Notes: a model not told the origin generated them from the letters alone. DNA of 24,897 nucleotides from Pseudomonas nitroreducens (GCF_014204515.1 NZ_JACHLI010000057.1:1-24897), one strand, 5' to 3'. Shown: positions 7,601 to 17,419, counted from the first letter of the stretch. A program made the numbers and translations.

Positions 7601-8403
7601 CGTTGAAACTGACCGGCGTGGAGCACATCCACGCCAATGGCCAGCGCTCGCTCGCCGGCATCGACCTCAGCGTCGAAGCCGGCGAGCGGGTGGCGATCAT
7701 CGGTCCCTCCGGGGCCGGCAAGACCACCCTGCTACGCATCCTCGCCACCGCGCTGAAACCTGCTGCGGGCAGTTACGAGCTGCTTGGCGCCCAACCCTGG
7801 GCGCTGAGCAGTGCCGCGCGCCAACGCTTGCGTTCGCGCATTGCCCTGGTGCACCAGGCTCCGCCGCTGCCGCCACGTCAGCGCGTGGTCACCGCCGTGC
7901 TCGCCGGCCGCCTCGGCCAGTGGCCGCTGTGGAAAAGTCTCGCCAGCCTGCTCTACCCCGTCGACAGAGCCGGCGCCCGTGGCGAGCTGCAACGCCTGGA
8001 CCTGGCCGACAAGCTCTTCGAACGTTGCGACCAGCTCTCCGGCGGCCAGCTGCAACGCGTCGGCATCGCCCGCGCGCTGTACCAGCAGGCGGAAGTATTG
8101 CTGGCCGATGAACCCGTCTCGGCCATGGACCCGGTGCTCGCCGGCCACACCCTCGGCGTGCTCACGCGGGAGGTACAGAATCGCGATGTGACGCTGGTCG
8201 CCAGCCTGCACGCGGTAGACCTGGCGCTGGAACATTTCCCGCGTATCGTCGGCGTGCGCGACGGCCGCATCGCCTTCGACAAGCCGGCGGCGAACGTCAG
8301 CCCCGAGGACCTGCGCGCGCTTTATGCCAACGAACAGCTCGGCCGGCAGGACGCCGCGGCGTCGGTGGGCGATCCCGTGGTGGTGCAGATTCCGCGATGC
8401 TGA
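7597..8403 (+). CDS. ABC transporter ATP-binding protein (PhnC-like)
   Basis: A 268-residue ATPase that powers the importer formed with the two permeases downstream. Walker A is GPSGAGKT (36-43), the Q-loop follows in VHQAPPLPP, the signature is LSGGQ (147-151), Walker B is LLADEP (168-173), and the switch His is in ASLHAVDLA. It starts with GTG at 7597, overlapping the stop of the binding-protein gene as GTGA, which fits translational coupling. Its 3' end overlaps the next ATG by 7 nt. Length and motifs match PhnC-family ATPases. Confidence 0.92.
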   Translation: MTLKLTGVEHIHANGQRSLAGIDLSVEAGERVAIIGPSGAGKTTLLRILATALKPAAGSYELLGAQPWALSSAARQRLRSRIALVHQAPPLPPRQRVVTAVLAGRLGQWPLWKSLASLLYPVDRAGARGELQRLDLADKLFERCDQLSGGQLQRVGIARALYQQAEVLLADEPVSAMDPVLAGHTLGVLTREVQNRDVTLVASLHAVDLALEHFPRIVGVRDGRIAFDKPAANVSPEDLRALYANEQLGRQDAAASVGDPVVVQIPRC

Positions 8404-9239
8404 ACCCGGCTCTCTCCAAAAGCTCGCCCCGCGACCCGGCGGCACTGCCGCGCCTGCTGCTCACCCTGCTCGCCCTGGCCCTGCTGTGGCCGGGGCTGCG
8501 CCTGTCCGAGCTGGATATCGCCGGTCTGTTCAGCGGTGACAACGCGCGGACCATGGCCAACTTCCTCGGCGGCTTCTGGCCGCCGGCCCATGACGAGGAA
8601 TTCCTCGCCCTGCTCGGCCGCGCCACCCTGGAAACCCTGGCCATCGCCACCGCCGGCATGGCGCTGGCGTGGTTGATCGCCTTCCCCGCCGCGCTGCTGG
8701 CGACCCGCGCGCTGTCGATCTCCGCCCTGCCCCGCGGCGGCCTGCCGGCCTGGTGGGCGCGGGCGCTGCGCTGGCCGGTGCGCGGGCTGCTGATCCTGCT
8801 GCGCAGCATCCCGGAAATCGTCTGGGCGCTGCTGTTCGTCCGCGCCGTGGGGCTGGGCCCGACCGCTGGCGTGCTGGCCATCGCCATCACCTACGGCGGC
8901 ATGCTCGGCAAGGTCTACGCGGAAATCTTCGAATCGGTCGATCCGCGCCCGACCCGTGCCTTGCTGCTGGGCGGCAGCTCGCGGTTGCAGGCCTTCGCCT
9001 ATGGCGTGCTGCCCTCGGCGGCGGCGGAACTGATCTCCTACACCGTCTACCGCTGGGAATGTGCGATCCGCGCCTCGGTGGTGATGGGCTTCGTCGGCGC
9101 CGGCGGCCTCGGCCAGCAGATCGACCTGTCGCTGCGCATGTTCGCCGGCGGCGAAGTGGCGAGCATCCTGCTGACCTTCCTGGTGCTGGTGCTGGGCGCC
9201 GACCTGCTCAGCCGCTTCCTGCGCGGGAGGCTCGAATGA
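8397..9239 (+). CDS. ABC transporter permease 1 (PhnE-like)
   Basis: A 280-residue inner-membrane permease with about six helices and a BPD-type permease domain. The cytoplasmic coupling loop reads SVDPRPTRALLLGGSSRLQ, and the family ending FVGAGGLGQQIDLSLRMF is present. It pairs with the second permease to form the channel. ATG 8397 overlaps the end of the ATPase gene. The last codons overlap the start of permease 2 (ATGA at 9236-9239). An N-terminal stretch with an extra hydrophobic segment and linker (about 1-75) precedes the conserved core. Confidence 0.9.
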   Translation: MLNPALSKSSPRDPAALPRLLLTLLALALLWPGLRLSELDIAGLFSGDNARTMANFLGGFWPPAHDEEFLALLGRATLETLAIATAGMALAWLIAFPAALLATRALSISALPRGGLPAWWARALRWPVRGLLILLRSIPEIVWALLFVRAVGLGPTAGVLAIAITYGGMLGKVYAEIFESVDPRPTRALLLGGSSRLQAFAYGVLPSAAAELISYTVYRWECAIRASVVMGFVGAGGLGQQIDLSLRMFAGGEVASILLTFLVLVLGADLLSRFLRGRLE

Positions 9240-10006
9240 GCGGCCTGCTGCGCAGCCTGGGCTGGCTGCTGCTGATCCTGCTCGCCATCGGCGCGTCCTT
9301 CGCCTACCTGGAGATGGACAGCGGCGGACTGTTCGACGCCCGCGGCCTCGGCCAGATGCTCGATTACGGCCGCGACTTCCTCTCGCCCGACCTGAGTGCG
9401 CCACACCTCTCAGCGGTCGGCCGCGGCGCCCTGGAAACCCTGGCCATGTCGGCCATCGGCACGCTGCTCGCGGCGCTGCTGGGCGTGCTCCTCGCCCTGC
9501 CGGCGGCGGGGCGCTTCGGGCGCATAGCGCAGAGCCTGTCGCGGCTGCTGCTCAATGCCCTGCGCGCGGTGCCGGAGCTGGTCTGGGGCGCGCTGATGGT
9601 GCTGGCCGCCGGCCTGGGGCCGAACGCCGGCACCCTGGCCCTGGCGCTGCACACCGGCGGCGTGCTCGGCCGGCTGTTCGCCGAGGCGCTGGAGAACACC
9701 CCGACCGCTCCGGCCGAAGCCGTGCGCCTGGCCGGCGGCGGGCGCGTCGCCGCATTCGCCTATGGCACCCTGCCGGCAGTCTGGCCGCAACTGGTGGCGT
9801 ACATGCTCTATCGCTGGGAGAACAACATCCGCATGGCCAGCGTGCTCGGCTTCGTCGGCGCCGGCGGCCTGGGGCAGATGCTGTACTTCAGCCTCAGCCT
9901 GTTCCAGCAGGCCCAGGCAGCGACGGTGATCCTCGCCATGCTGCTGCTGGTGCTGTGCGTCGACAGCCTGAGCGCCTGGGCGCGGCAGCGCTGGGTGAGC
10001 TTCTAA
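9236..10006 (+). CDS. ABC transporter permease 2 (PhnE-like)
   Basis: A 256-residue partner of permease 1, with the same C-terminal pattern: coupling loop ENTPTAPAEAVRLAGGGR, then YRWENNIRMASVLGFVGAGG, against YRWECAIRASVVMGFVGAGG in permease 1. The two are therefore paralogues from an old duplication, and the channel is probably a heterodimer. ATG 9236 overlaps the previous stop and is preceded by GGGAGG 5 nt away. This is the last gene of the operon. No clear terminator follows; the next promoter begins within 25 bp. Confidence 0.9.
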   Translation: MSGLLRSLGWLLLILLAIGASFAYLEMDSGGLFDARGLGQMLDYGRDFLSPDLSAPHLSAVGRGALETLAMSAIGTLLAALLGVLLALPAAGRFGRIAQSLSRLLLNALRAVPELVWGALMVLAAGLGPNAGTLALALHTGGVLGRLFAEALENTPTAPAEAVRLAGGGRVAAFAYGTLPAVWPQLVAYMLYRWENNIRMASVLGFVGAGGLGQMLYFSLSLFQQAQAATVILAMLLLVLCVDSLSAWARQRWVSF

Positions 10007-10027
10007 ACCTTTAACAGAAAAGTCTCA

Positions 10028-10056
10028 TTGCCTCAGTTTGGGTGGATCACGATATT
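10028..10056 (+). promoter_or_regulatory. Candidate sigma-70 promoter of the lipoprotein gene
   Basis: TTGCCT (10028-10033), a 17-bp spacer, then GATATT (10051-10056), about 60 bp before ATG 10120. This suggests the lipoprotein is transcribed separately from the ABC operon. Confidence 0.45.
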
Positions 10057-10119
10057 GCCTCTGCCACGGCGCCCTGACCCGTCCTCCCCGCACTCACCCC
10101 ATCCCTGCAGAGGTATTCC

Positions 10120-10821
10120 ATGCGTTCGCTCTCGCGCCTGCTCGCTCTCGCGTTGCTGGCAGCACTCATTACTGCCTGCACAGCCCAATCGCCGCGCCAA
10201 CTCACCGAACCCAACGACGCCCTGGGCACTCAGTGGGGCGAGGGGATCGAATCCAGGTCCACCAGCGTTGCCCTGTCGCGGGAAAGTACGGAGCCGCTGG
10301 CCGTGCAGATCATTCAATACTCCGGCCGCCAGCCGGAAGGCCGCAAGGTGAAGGAACTTCAGCTTGATCGAGGGCGCATCGGCCTGGCCATTCTCGATGA
10401 GCAAGAGAAAAAGCTCGATCTTGCGCAGAACAGCGACCACAGCCAGTTGCAGGGTCGTGTCGGTGAGCGCTACCAGATCTGGCTGAGCAATTACGGGCCG
10501 ACCACCTATGAAATCGTCAGCACCGTAGATGGCATCGATGTGCTCAATGGCTCACCCGGCAGCTTCAGGAACCGCGGCTATGTCCTGTATCCGGGCAAGA
10601 CCTTGCTGATCGAAGGATTCCGCAAGAGCCGCTCGGAAGTCGCCGCCTTCCGCTTTGCCAAGCCGGGCGATGCATACGCAGCCAATACTCCGGCGGGCGA
10701 CCTGCGCAACCTGGGCACCATCGGTGTTGCCGTGTTTACGCTGCAGGCCCCCAGCACTGGGACTTCCCGCGCATTCCCCGCCGAACAAGGCTTTGCGCCA
10801 CCGCCCAGCTACTCCCACTGA
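10120..10821 (+). CDS. Putative lipoprotein, conserved domain of unknown function
   Basis: A 233-residue protein that I cannot name. Residues 1-20 are a lipoprotein signal peptide ending in lipobox ITAC (Cys20), so it is probably lipid-anchored, facing the periplasm or outer membrane. Residue 21 is Thr, not Asp, which favours outer-membrane sorting by the +2 rule. The rest has no membrane helix. The C-terminal half carries a recognisable pattern seen in other proteobacterial hypothetical proteins, as I recall: VDGIDVLNGSPGSF, RGYVLYPG, IEGFRKSRSEVAAFRF, then IGVAVF, which looks like a compact beta-rich domain. AGAGG precedes ATG 10120. Third codon positions are less G/C-biased than in neighbouring genes. 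It has its own promoter and terminator. Confidence 0.85.
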   Translation: MRSLSRLLALALLAALITACTAQSPRQLTEPNDALGTQWGEGIESRSTSVALSRESTEPLAVQIIQYSGRQPEGRKVKELQLDRGRIGLAILDEQEKKLDLAQNSDHSQLQGRVGERYQIWLSNYGPTTYEIVSTVDGIDVLNGSPGSFRNRGYVLYPGKTLLIEGFRKSRSEVAAFRFAKPGDAYAANTPAGDLRNLGTIGVAVFTLQAPSTGTSRAFPAEQGFAPPPSYSH

Positions 10822-10842
10822 GGCTCGATAGAGTCACAAAGC

Positions 10843-10869
10843 AAAAGCCCGGCACATGGCCGGGCTTTT
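10843..10869 (+). terminator. Bidirectional terminator between lipoprotein and DUF5064 genes
   Basis: An 11-bp stem, AAAAGCCCGGC (10843-10853) with GCCGGGCTTTT (10859-10869), has a 5-nt loop. T-runs lie on both strands because the stem ends in A4/T4. It serves the convergent genes on either side. Confidence 0.9.
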
Positions 10870-10899
10870 CTTCTGAACGCGTCCTGTCTGGCGCAAGGC

Positions 10900-11265
10900 T
10901 CACTCGCCGCCGTGGATCACCTTGTCCAGGTCGATCGGGTCGCCCGGGTGAGTGCCGAGTTTCTGACGGATATCCTCGAACATCGCGTCGTACTCCTTGT
11001 GATTGCGCACCACGGCGCCGAAGCGCGGGTGCAGGCCGTGTTTCTGGGCGATGCGGGTGGCGTCGCTGGCGAAATTGAAGGCCTGCTCCTTGGGCATGTC
11101 CCACTCCTCGGTGAAGGCGTTGCCATCGATCTCGCCCTTCATGGTGAAGTGGACGTAGGCGCCCTTCGCCGCATCCTGGCGGACCTCGTAATAAAGGTGA
11201 GCGTCGATCTCCTGCTGATCCAGTCCCGGCATGGCCTGGAGGTGCAGATGGCCCGGTTCGAACAT
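10900..11265 (-). CDS. DUF5064 family protein
   Basis: A 121-residue soluble protein of a family found mainly in Pseudomonas; function unknown. It starts MFEPGHLHLQAMPGL and ends with the conserved stretch FNFASDATRIAQKHGL...HKEYDAMFEDIR. There is no signal peptide or membrane helix. ATG 11265 has a strong AAGGAG 8 nt upstream. A promoter (TTTCCA-N16-TAGACT) lies between this gene and the DUF2288 gene behind it, so it can be expressed alone. I identify it by memory of the family sequence pattern. Confidence 0.88.
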   Translation of the reverse strand: MFEPGHLHLQAMPGLDQQEIDAHLYYEVRQDAAKGAYVHFTMKGEIDGNAFTEEWDMPKEQAFNFASDATRIAQKHGLHPRFGAVVRNHKEYDAMFEDIRQKLGTHPGDPIDLDKVIHGGE

Positions 11266-11293
11266 GGCGAATCTCCTTCTTTGGAATCCCGAC

Positions 11294-11321
11294 AGTCTAG
11301 CCGCGCTTTGTGAATTGGAAA
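11294..11321 (-). promoter_or_regulatory. Candidate sigma-70 promoter of the DUF5064 gene
   Basis: On the minus strand, TTTCCA (11321-11316), a 16-bp spacer, then TAGACT (11299-11294), about 29 bp before the start codon. The -10 is good; the -35 matches four of six positions. Confidence 0.4.
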
Positions 11322-11331
11322 TCGCCCTGTG

Positions 11332-11649
11332 TCAGTGCAGGACATCCTTTCGAACTCTTTCCTGCACCAGTACCCAGGGTGCGATGACCACCGCCCAGAG
11401 TTCCGGATCGCGCTGGTGGAAATCCTGCGCCTGGATTTCGTCGACCTTGGCCAGGTCACCGCTGGCAAGCCAGGCCGCCACCTTCGCCTGGTCGTCCTCG
11501 GCGACGCCGATCGCGACCTCGACCAGATCGGCGGAACCCGCGACCTTGAGCAGGTTGCCGCGGGCGAAGAAGGGCGCGAGCTCCTGCCAGGAAATCTTCG
11601 CGGTTTCGCCAAGCAACTTGGCATAGAGGGTGCTAGCTTGTTCAGTCAT
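11332..11649 (-). CDS. DUF2288 family protein
   Basis: A 105-residue soluble protein of unknown function, typical in size for DUF2288. Characteristic segments are LYAKLLGETAKISWQELAPFFARG at the N-terminus, then DLVEVAIGVAEDD, and the conserved PELWAVVIAPWVLVQE near the end. It lacks a signal peptide. ATG 11649 follows AGGTGAG closely. An in-frame ORF extends to 11787, but the promoter at 11678-11705 would then lie inside the coding region, so the short start is favoured. It is divergent from braC. Confidence 0.9.
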   Translation of the reverse strand: MTEQASTLYAKLLGETAKISWQELAPFFARGNLLKVAGSADLVEVAIGVAEDDQAKVAAWLASGDLAKVDEIQAQDFHQRDPELWAVVIAPWVLVQERVRKDVLH

Positions 11650-11677
11650 GGATCTCACCTGGTAAACGAACGGCGCC

Positions 11678-11705
11678 ATGATAGCGCCGGGACCGCGCCA
11701 GGCAA
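11678..11705 (-). promoter_or_regulatory. Candidate sigma-70 promoter of the DUF2288 gene
   Basis: On the minus strand, TTGCCT (11705-11700), a 16-bp spacer, then TATCAT (11683-11678), about 28 bp before ATG 11649. It is one of the better -35/-10 pairs in the window. Confidence 0.5.
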
Positions 11706-11826
11706 GGTTCGGACGGCGTTTTCCAGGGTGTCGGAAAACCTGCGGGGCGAACTCGGACAGCGCCGTTTTTCTGTATGTTTGTGTCAATCATGCGACATGC
11801 CCCCGATCGACCCGCTGCCCCCCGCT

Positions 11827-11868
11827 TTTCAAGCGGTCAAGCGGCACTCTACACTGTACCGGTACAGT
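11827..11868 (+). promoter_or_regulatory. braC promoter with 16-bp palindromic operator candidate
   Basis: TTTCAA (11827-11832), 17 bp, then TACACT (11850-11855) is the best sigma-70 pair before braC. The perfect palindrome ACTGTACCGGTACAGT (11853-11868) overlaps the -10 and the likely start site, where a repressor would bind. I cannot name a regulator for this motif with confidence. Confidence 0.45.
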
Positions 11869-11958
11869 TGCCGGTGGGTCTGTCCGGGGCAATCCCGGTC
11901 CGGTGAGCCGCTGGCAACCAGGACTACAAAAACGAAAACACAAGAAGAGTGGAGCACT

Positions 11959-13080
11959 ATGAAAAAGGGTACTCAGCGTCTTTCCCAGCTGTTCACCGCC
12001 ATGGCACTGGCCGGCGTGACCAGCTTCTCCATGGCCGCAGACACCATCAAGATCGCTCTGGCGGGCCCTGTGACCGGCGCAGTCGCCCAGTATGGGGAGA
12101 TGCAGTTCATTGGCGCGAAGATGGCCATTGAGCAGATCAACAAGGCCGGCGGCGTCGACGGCAAGCAACTCGAGGGCGTGGTCTACGACGACGCCTGCGA
12201 TCCGAAACAGGCCGTGGCCGTTGCCAACAAGATCGTCAACGATGGCGTCAAGTTCGTCGTTGGCCACCTGTGCTCCAGCTCCACTCAACCGGCTTCGGAC
12301 ATCTACGAAGACGAAGGCGTGCTGATGATTACCGCCGCCTCCACCAGCCCGGACATCACCTCCCGCGGCTACAAGCTGATCTTCCGTACCATCGGTCTGG
12401 ACAGCCTGCAGGGCCCGACCGCCGGCAAGTTCATCGCCGAGCACATCAAGCCCAAGACCGTGGCCGTGATCCACGACAAGCAGCAGTACGGCGAAGGCAT
12501 CGCCACTGCCGTGAAGAAGACCCTGGAAGGCGCTGGCATCAAGGTCGCCCTGTTCGAAGGCATCAACCCCGGCGACAAGGACTTCTCCGCGATGATCGCC
12601 AAGCTCAAGCAGGCCAAGGTCGACTTCGTCTACTACGGCGGCTACCACCCGGAGCTGGGCCTGATCCTGCGCCAGGCGGCCGAGAAAGGCCTGAAAGTCG
12701 GCTTCATGGGCCCCGAAGGCGTGGGTAACAAAGAGATCTCCGCGATTGCCGGCCCGGCTTCCGAAGGCCTCTACGTGACCCTGCCGAAGTCCTTCGACCA
12801 GGATCCGAAGAACCAGGCCCTGGTTGACGCCTTCAAGGCGAAAAACGAAGACCCGAGCGGCCCGTTCGTGTTCCCGGCCTACGCCGCCGTCCAGGTCATC
12901 GCCGAAGGCATCAAGAAAGCCGGCAGCGAGGACACCGACAAGGTAGCCGCCGCCCTGCGCTCGAACACCTTCGCGACCCCGACCGGTGACCTGGCCTTCG
13001 ACGAGAAGGGCGACCTGAAGAACTTCAACTTCGTGGTCTACCAGTGGCACAAGGACGGCACCAAGACCGAAGCCAAGTAA
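11959..13080 (+). CDS. braC: Branched-chain amino acid binding protein BraC
   Basis: The 373-residue periplasmic receptor of the LIV-I-type importer; it binds Leu, Ile and Val, and in P. aeruginosa also Ala and Thr. A signal peptide (1 to about 26, ending FSMA-A) precedes the mature start DTIKIALAGPVTGAVAQYG. The Cys pair of this family is at 80 (DDACDPKQ) and 105 (GHLCSSSTQ); the latter region also forms the Ser/Thr ligand loop. Length equals that of P. aeruginosa BraC. ATG 11959 follows GTGGAG with a short 4-nt spacing. The long in-frame upstream extension is noncoding. A strong terminator after the gene should give excess receptor over the membrane subunits. Confidence 0.96.
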   Translation: MKKGTQRLSQLFTAMALAGVTSFSMAADTIKIALAGPVTGAVAQYGEMQFIGAKMAIEQINKAGGVDGKQLEGVVYDDACDPKQAVAVANKIVNDGVKFVVGHLCSSSTQPASDIYEDEGVLMITAASTSPDITSRGYKLIFRTIGLDSLQGPTAGKFIAEHIKPKTVAVIHDKQQYGEGIATAVKKTLEGAGIKVALFEGINPGDKDFSAMIAKLKQAKVDFVYYGGYHPELGLILRQAAEKGLKVGFMGPEGVGNKEISAIAGPASEGLYVTLPKSFDQDPKNQALVDAFKAKNEDPSGPFVFPAYAAVQVIAEGIKKAGSEDTDKVAAALRSNTFATPTGDLAFDEKGDLKNFNFVVYQWHKDGTKTEAK

Positions 13081-13097
13081 GCCACCCGCCGCCACAC

Positions 13098-13128
13098 AAA
13101 GCCCACTGCCCACGCAGTGGGCTTTGTT
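13098..13128 (+). terminator. Attenuating terminator between braC and braD
   Basis: A perfect 12-bp stem, AAAGCCCACTGC (13098-13109) with GCAGTGGGCTTT (13114-13125), has a CCAC loop. The T-run is interrupted (TTTGTTTA), so read-through into braD is likely. This placement fits the usual surplus of binding protein. Confidence 0.88.
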
Positions 13129-13196
13129 TATCCGAGTATTCCGGGGGTCCGTCGCGCCACAAGCGCCGCTTCACGCGACGCCCGAGGAGTTAGGTA

Positions 13197-15369
<2,173 letters not shown>

Positions 15370-15373
<4 letters not shown>

Positions 15374-16137
15374 GCCGACCGATTCTTGAAGTAGCCGGCC
15401 TCACCATGCGCTTCGGCGGTCTGCTGGCCGTCAACAACGTGGCGCTGAAGGTCGAAGAGAAACAGGTGATCTCGATGATCGGCCCCAACGGCGCCGGCAA
15501 GACCACCGTGTTCAACTGCCTGACCGGCTTCTACGCCCCCACCGGTGGCGAGATCCTGCTGCGCGGCGAGCCGATCCAGGGCCTGCCGGGCCACAAGATC
15601 GCCCACAAGGGCGTGGTGCGGACCTTCCAGAACGTGCGTCTGTTCAAGGAGATGACCGCGGTGGAGAACCTGCTGGTAGCGCAACACCGGCACATCAACA
15701 CCAACTTCCTCTCCGGCCTGCTCAAGACCCCGGCCTTCCGTCGCGCGGAAGCCGAGGCCCTGGACTACGCCTCGCACTGGCTGGAAATCGTCAATCTCAA
15801 GGACATCGCCAACCGCCCGGCGGGCACCCTCGCCTACGGCCAGCAGCGCCGCCTGGAGATCGCCCGCTGCATGATGACCCGTCCGCAGCTGCTGATGCTG
15901 GACGAGCCGGCAGCCGGCCTGAACCCGCGGGAAACCGAGGACCTCAAGGCGCTGATCGCCATGCTGCGCTCCGAGCACGGCGTCACCGTCCTGCTCATCG
16001 AGCACGACATGAAGCTGGTGATGAGCATTTCCGACCATATCTACGTGATCAACCAGGGCACGCCCCTGGCGGACGGCACCCCGGAGCAGATCCGCGGCAA
16101 CCCGGATGTGATCAAAGCCTATCTGGGGGAGTCCTGA
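15370..16137 (+). CDS. braF: Branched-chain amino acid ABC ATPase BraF (LivG-like)
   Basis: One of the two 'cassette' ATPases (255 residues). Walker A is GPNGAGKTT. The LivG insertion after the Q-loop (RHINTNFLSGLLKTPAFRRAE) is present. The signature is the family's unusual LAYGQQRRLEIARC in place of LSGGQ, and Walker B is LLMLDEPAAGLNP. The switch His is in LLIEHDMKLVM. Four-nt overlap with braE; 3-nt gap to braG. Confidence 0.95.
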
Positions 16138-16140
16138 GTC

Positions 16141-16842
16141 ATGCTGAAGTTCGACAAGGTTTCCACCTTCTACGGCAAGATCCAGGCGCTGCACGACGTC
16201 AGCATGGAAGTCCAGCAGGGCGAGATCGTCACCCTGATCGGCGCCAACGGCGCCGGCAAGTCGACCCTGCTGATGACTCTGTGCGGCTCGCCGCGCGCCT
16301 CCTCCGGCAGCATCACCTACATGGGTGAGGAGCTGGTCGGCAAGGAATCCTCGGTGATCATGCGCAAGAGCATCGCCGTCGTGCCCGAAGGCCGTCGCGT
16401 GTTCGCCCGCCTGACCGTGGAGGAGAACCTCGCCATGGGCGGTTTCTTCACCAGCAAGGGAGACTACCAGGAGCAGATGGACAAGGTCCTGGCGCTCTTC
16501 CCGCGTCTGAAGGAACGCTTCAGCCAGCGTGGCGGCACCATGTCCGGCGGCGAGCAGCAGATGCTCGCCATCGGCCGTGCGCTGATGAGCAAGCCCAAGC
16601 TGCTGCTGCTCGACGAGCCGTCGCTGGGCCTGGCGCCGATCATCATCCAGCAGATCTTCGACATCGTCGAACAGCTGCGCCAGGAAGGCGTGACCGTCTT
16701 CCTCGTCGAGCAGAACGCCAACCAGGCGCTGAAGCTCGCCGACCGCGGCTATGTGCTGGAGAACGGTCGTATCGTCATGCAGGATACCGGCGCCAACCTG
16801 CTGGTGAACCCCAAGGTGCGTGACGCGTACCTGGGCGGCTGA
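16141..16842 (+). CDS. braG: Branched-chain amino acid ABC ATPase BraG (LivF-like)
   Basis: The 233-residue second ATPase, partner of BraF in a heterodimer. Walker A is GANGAGKST, the signature MSGGEQQMLAIGRAL, Walker B LLLLDEPSLGLAP, and the switch region VFLVEQNANQALKLADRGYVLENG, in which Gln replaces the switch His as is usual in LivF. It starts 3 nt after the braF stop and has its ribosome site within the braF end (GGGGGAG). This is the last gene of the bra operon, closed by a terminator. Confidence 0.95.
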   Translation: MLKFDKVSTFYGKIQALHDVSMEVQQGEIVTLIGANGAGKSTLLMTLCGSPRASSGSITYMGEELVGKESSVIMRKSIAVVPEGRRVFARLTVEENLAMGGFFTSKGDYQEQMDKVLALFPRLKERFSQRGGTMSGGEQQMLAIGRALMSKPKLLLLDEPSLGLAPIIIQQIFDIVEQLRQEGVTVFLVEQNANQALKLADRGYVLENGRIVMQDTGANLLVNPKVRDAYLGG

Positions 16843-16858
16843 TCCCTTCGCTGCGCTG

Positions 16859-16884
16859 AAAACGGCCCTTCGGGGCCGTTTTTT
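16859..16884 (+). terminator. Terminator of the braCDEFG operon
   Basis: A perfect 10-bp stem, AAAACGGCCC (16859-16868) with GGGCCGTTTT (16873-16882), is closed by the very stable TTCG tetraloop and followed by further T residues. Confidence 0.95.
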
Positions 16885-16904
16885 ATTGGTGAGCGGACCG
16901 CACC

Positions 16905-16992
16905 GTTCTTGCAGGAGCGAGCCTGCTCGCGAACCACTCCCCAACGACGGCGCTGACAATAAATCCGTTCTCCAACAAGCTCGCTCCTACAG
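16905..16992. repeat. Pair of inverted REP-type elements
   Basis: TTGCAGGAGCGAGCCTGC starts the first unit (16909-16933, ending CTCGCGAA). The second (16972-16992) runs in the opposite sense as CAACAAGCTCGCTCCTACAG. Both carry the GTAGGAGCGAGC(C)TTGTT-like core of Pseudomonas REP sequences, separated by about 38 bp. Such inverted pairs (BIME-like) sit between genes, often after terminators as here, and are moved by RAYT transposases; no RAYT gene is in the window. Confidence 0.8.
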
Positions 16993-17086
16993 CGCCTCCG
17001 CCGTTTCCGCCGCATCTCCCGCTGCATCCGACAGACAATCGATCAGGGCTCGCCAAGCATCGGCGGATACAACAAGGAGAGCCGCC

Positions 17087-17419
17087 ATGAGCGTCGACTA
17101 CGCCACCGAATCGCTGACCGTGCTGCGCAAGCTGGCCCACGGCATCGATCCCCACCACGACGAGCCCCTGGCCGACGATGATGCCTGCCAGCGGCCGGAA
17201 GTGATCCGCGCCCTGTTCCACGCCATCCAGGCGCTGGAAGCGCCACCGCCAAGGCCGCGCAGCCTGCCGGAGCAGGCGGGCAAACCCTGGCAGGCGGAAG
17301 AGGAAGCCGTGCTGCTGCAGCGCTTCGAGGCCGGCGAGTCGGTCGCCAGCATCGCCCGTGAGCATGGGCGCACCAACGGTGGCATCCGCTCGCGCCTGAA
17401 GTACCTGGGCCGGCTATAG
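17087..17419 (+). CDS. Small conserved protein with C-terminal HTH-like segment
   Basis: A 110-residue soluble protein that I recognise only in part. The first 65 residues are acidic and Pro-rich with no known motif. Residues about 67-110 (KPWQAEEEAVLLQRFEAGES, then SIAREHGRTNGGIRSRLKYLG) form a helix-turn-helix-like unit, also seen at the end of various other bacterial proteins, that could bind DNA. A similar-sized hypothetical gene follows braG in P. aeruginosa, as I recall, so the pairing may be old. ATG 17087 has AAGGAG 7 nt upstream. Its own terminator follows. Function unknown. Confidence 0.82.
   Translation: MSVDYATESLTVLRKLAHGIDPHHDEPLADDDACQRPEVIRALFHAIQALEAPPPRPRSLPEQAGKPWQAEEEAVLLQRFEAGESVASIAREHGRTNGGIRSRLKYLGRL

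Larger units (their letters stand above)
11650..11958. other. Divergent intergenic region, DUF2288 and braC
   Basis: A 309-bp gap with no credible gene. From left to right it holds the DUF2288 promoter, a small hairpin (GTTTTCC...GGAAAAC near 11717-11740), a GC-poor stretch around 11766-11795, the braC promoter with its palindrome (11827-11868), and an A-rich braC leader before the start codon. Confidence 0.7.

Noticed and set aside
11820..11958. Sigma-54 promoter for braC
   Set aside because: I found no GG-N10-GC pair with the TGGCAC/TTGCA surroundings in the gap; the sigma-70 pair at 11827-11855 is better.
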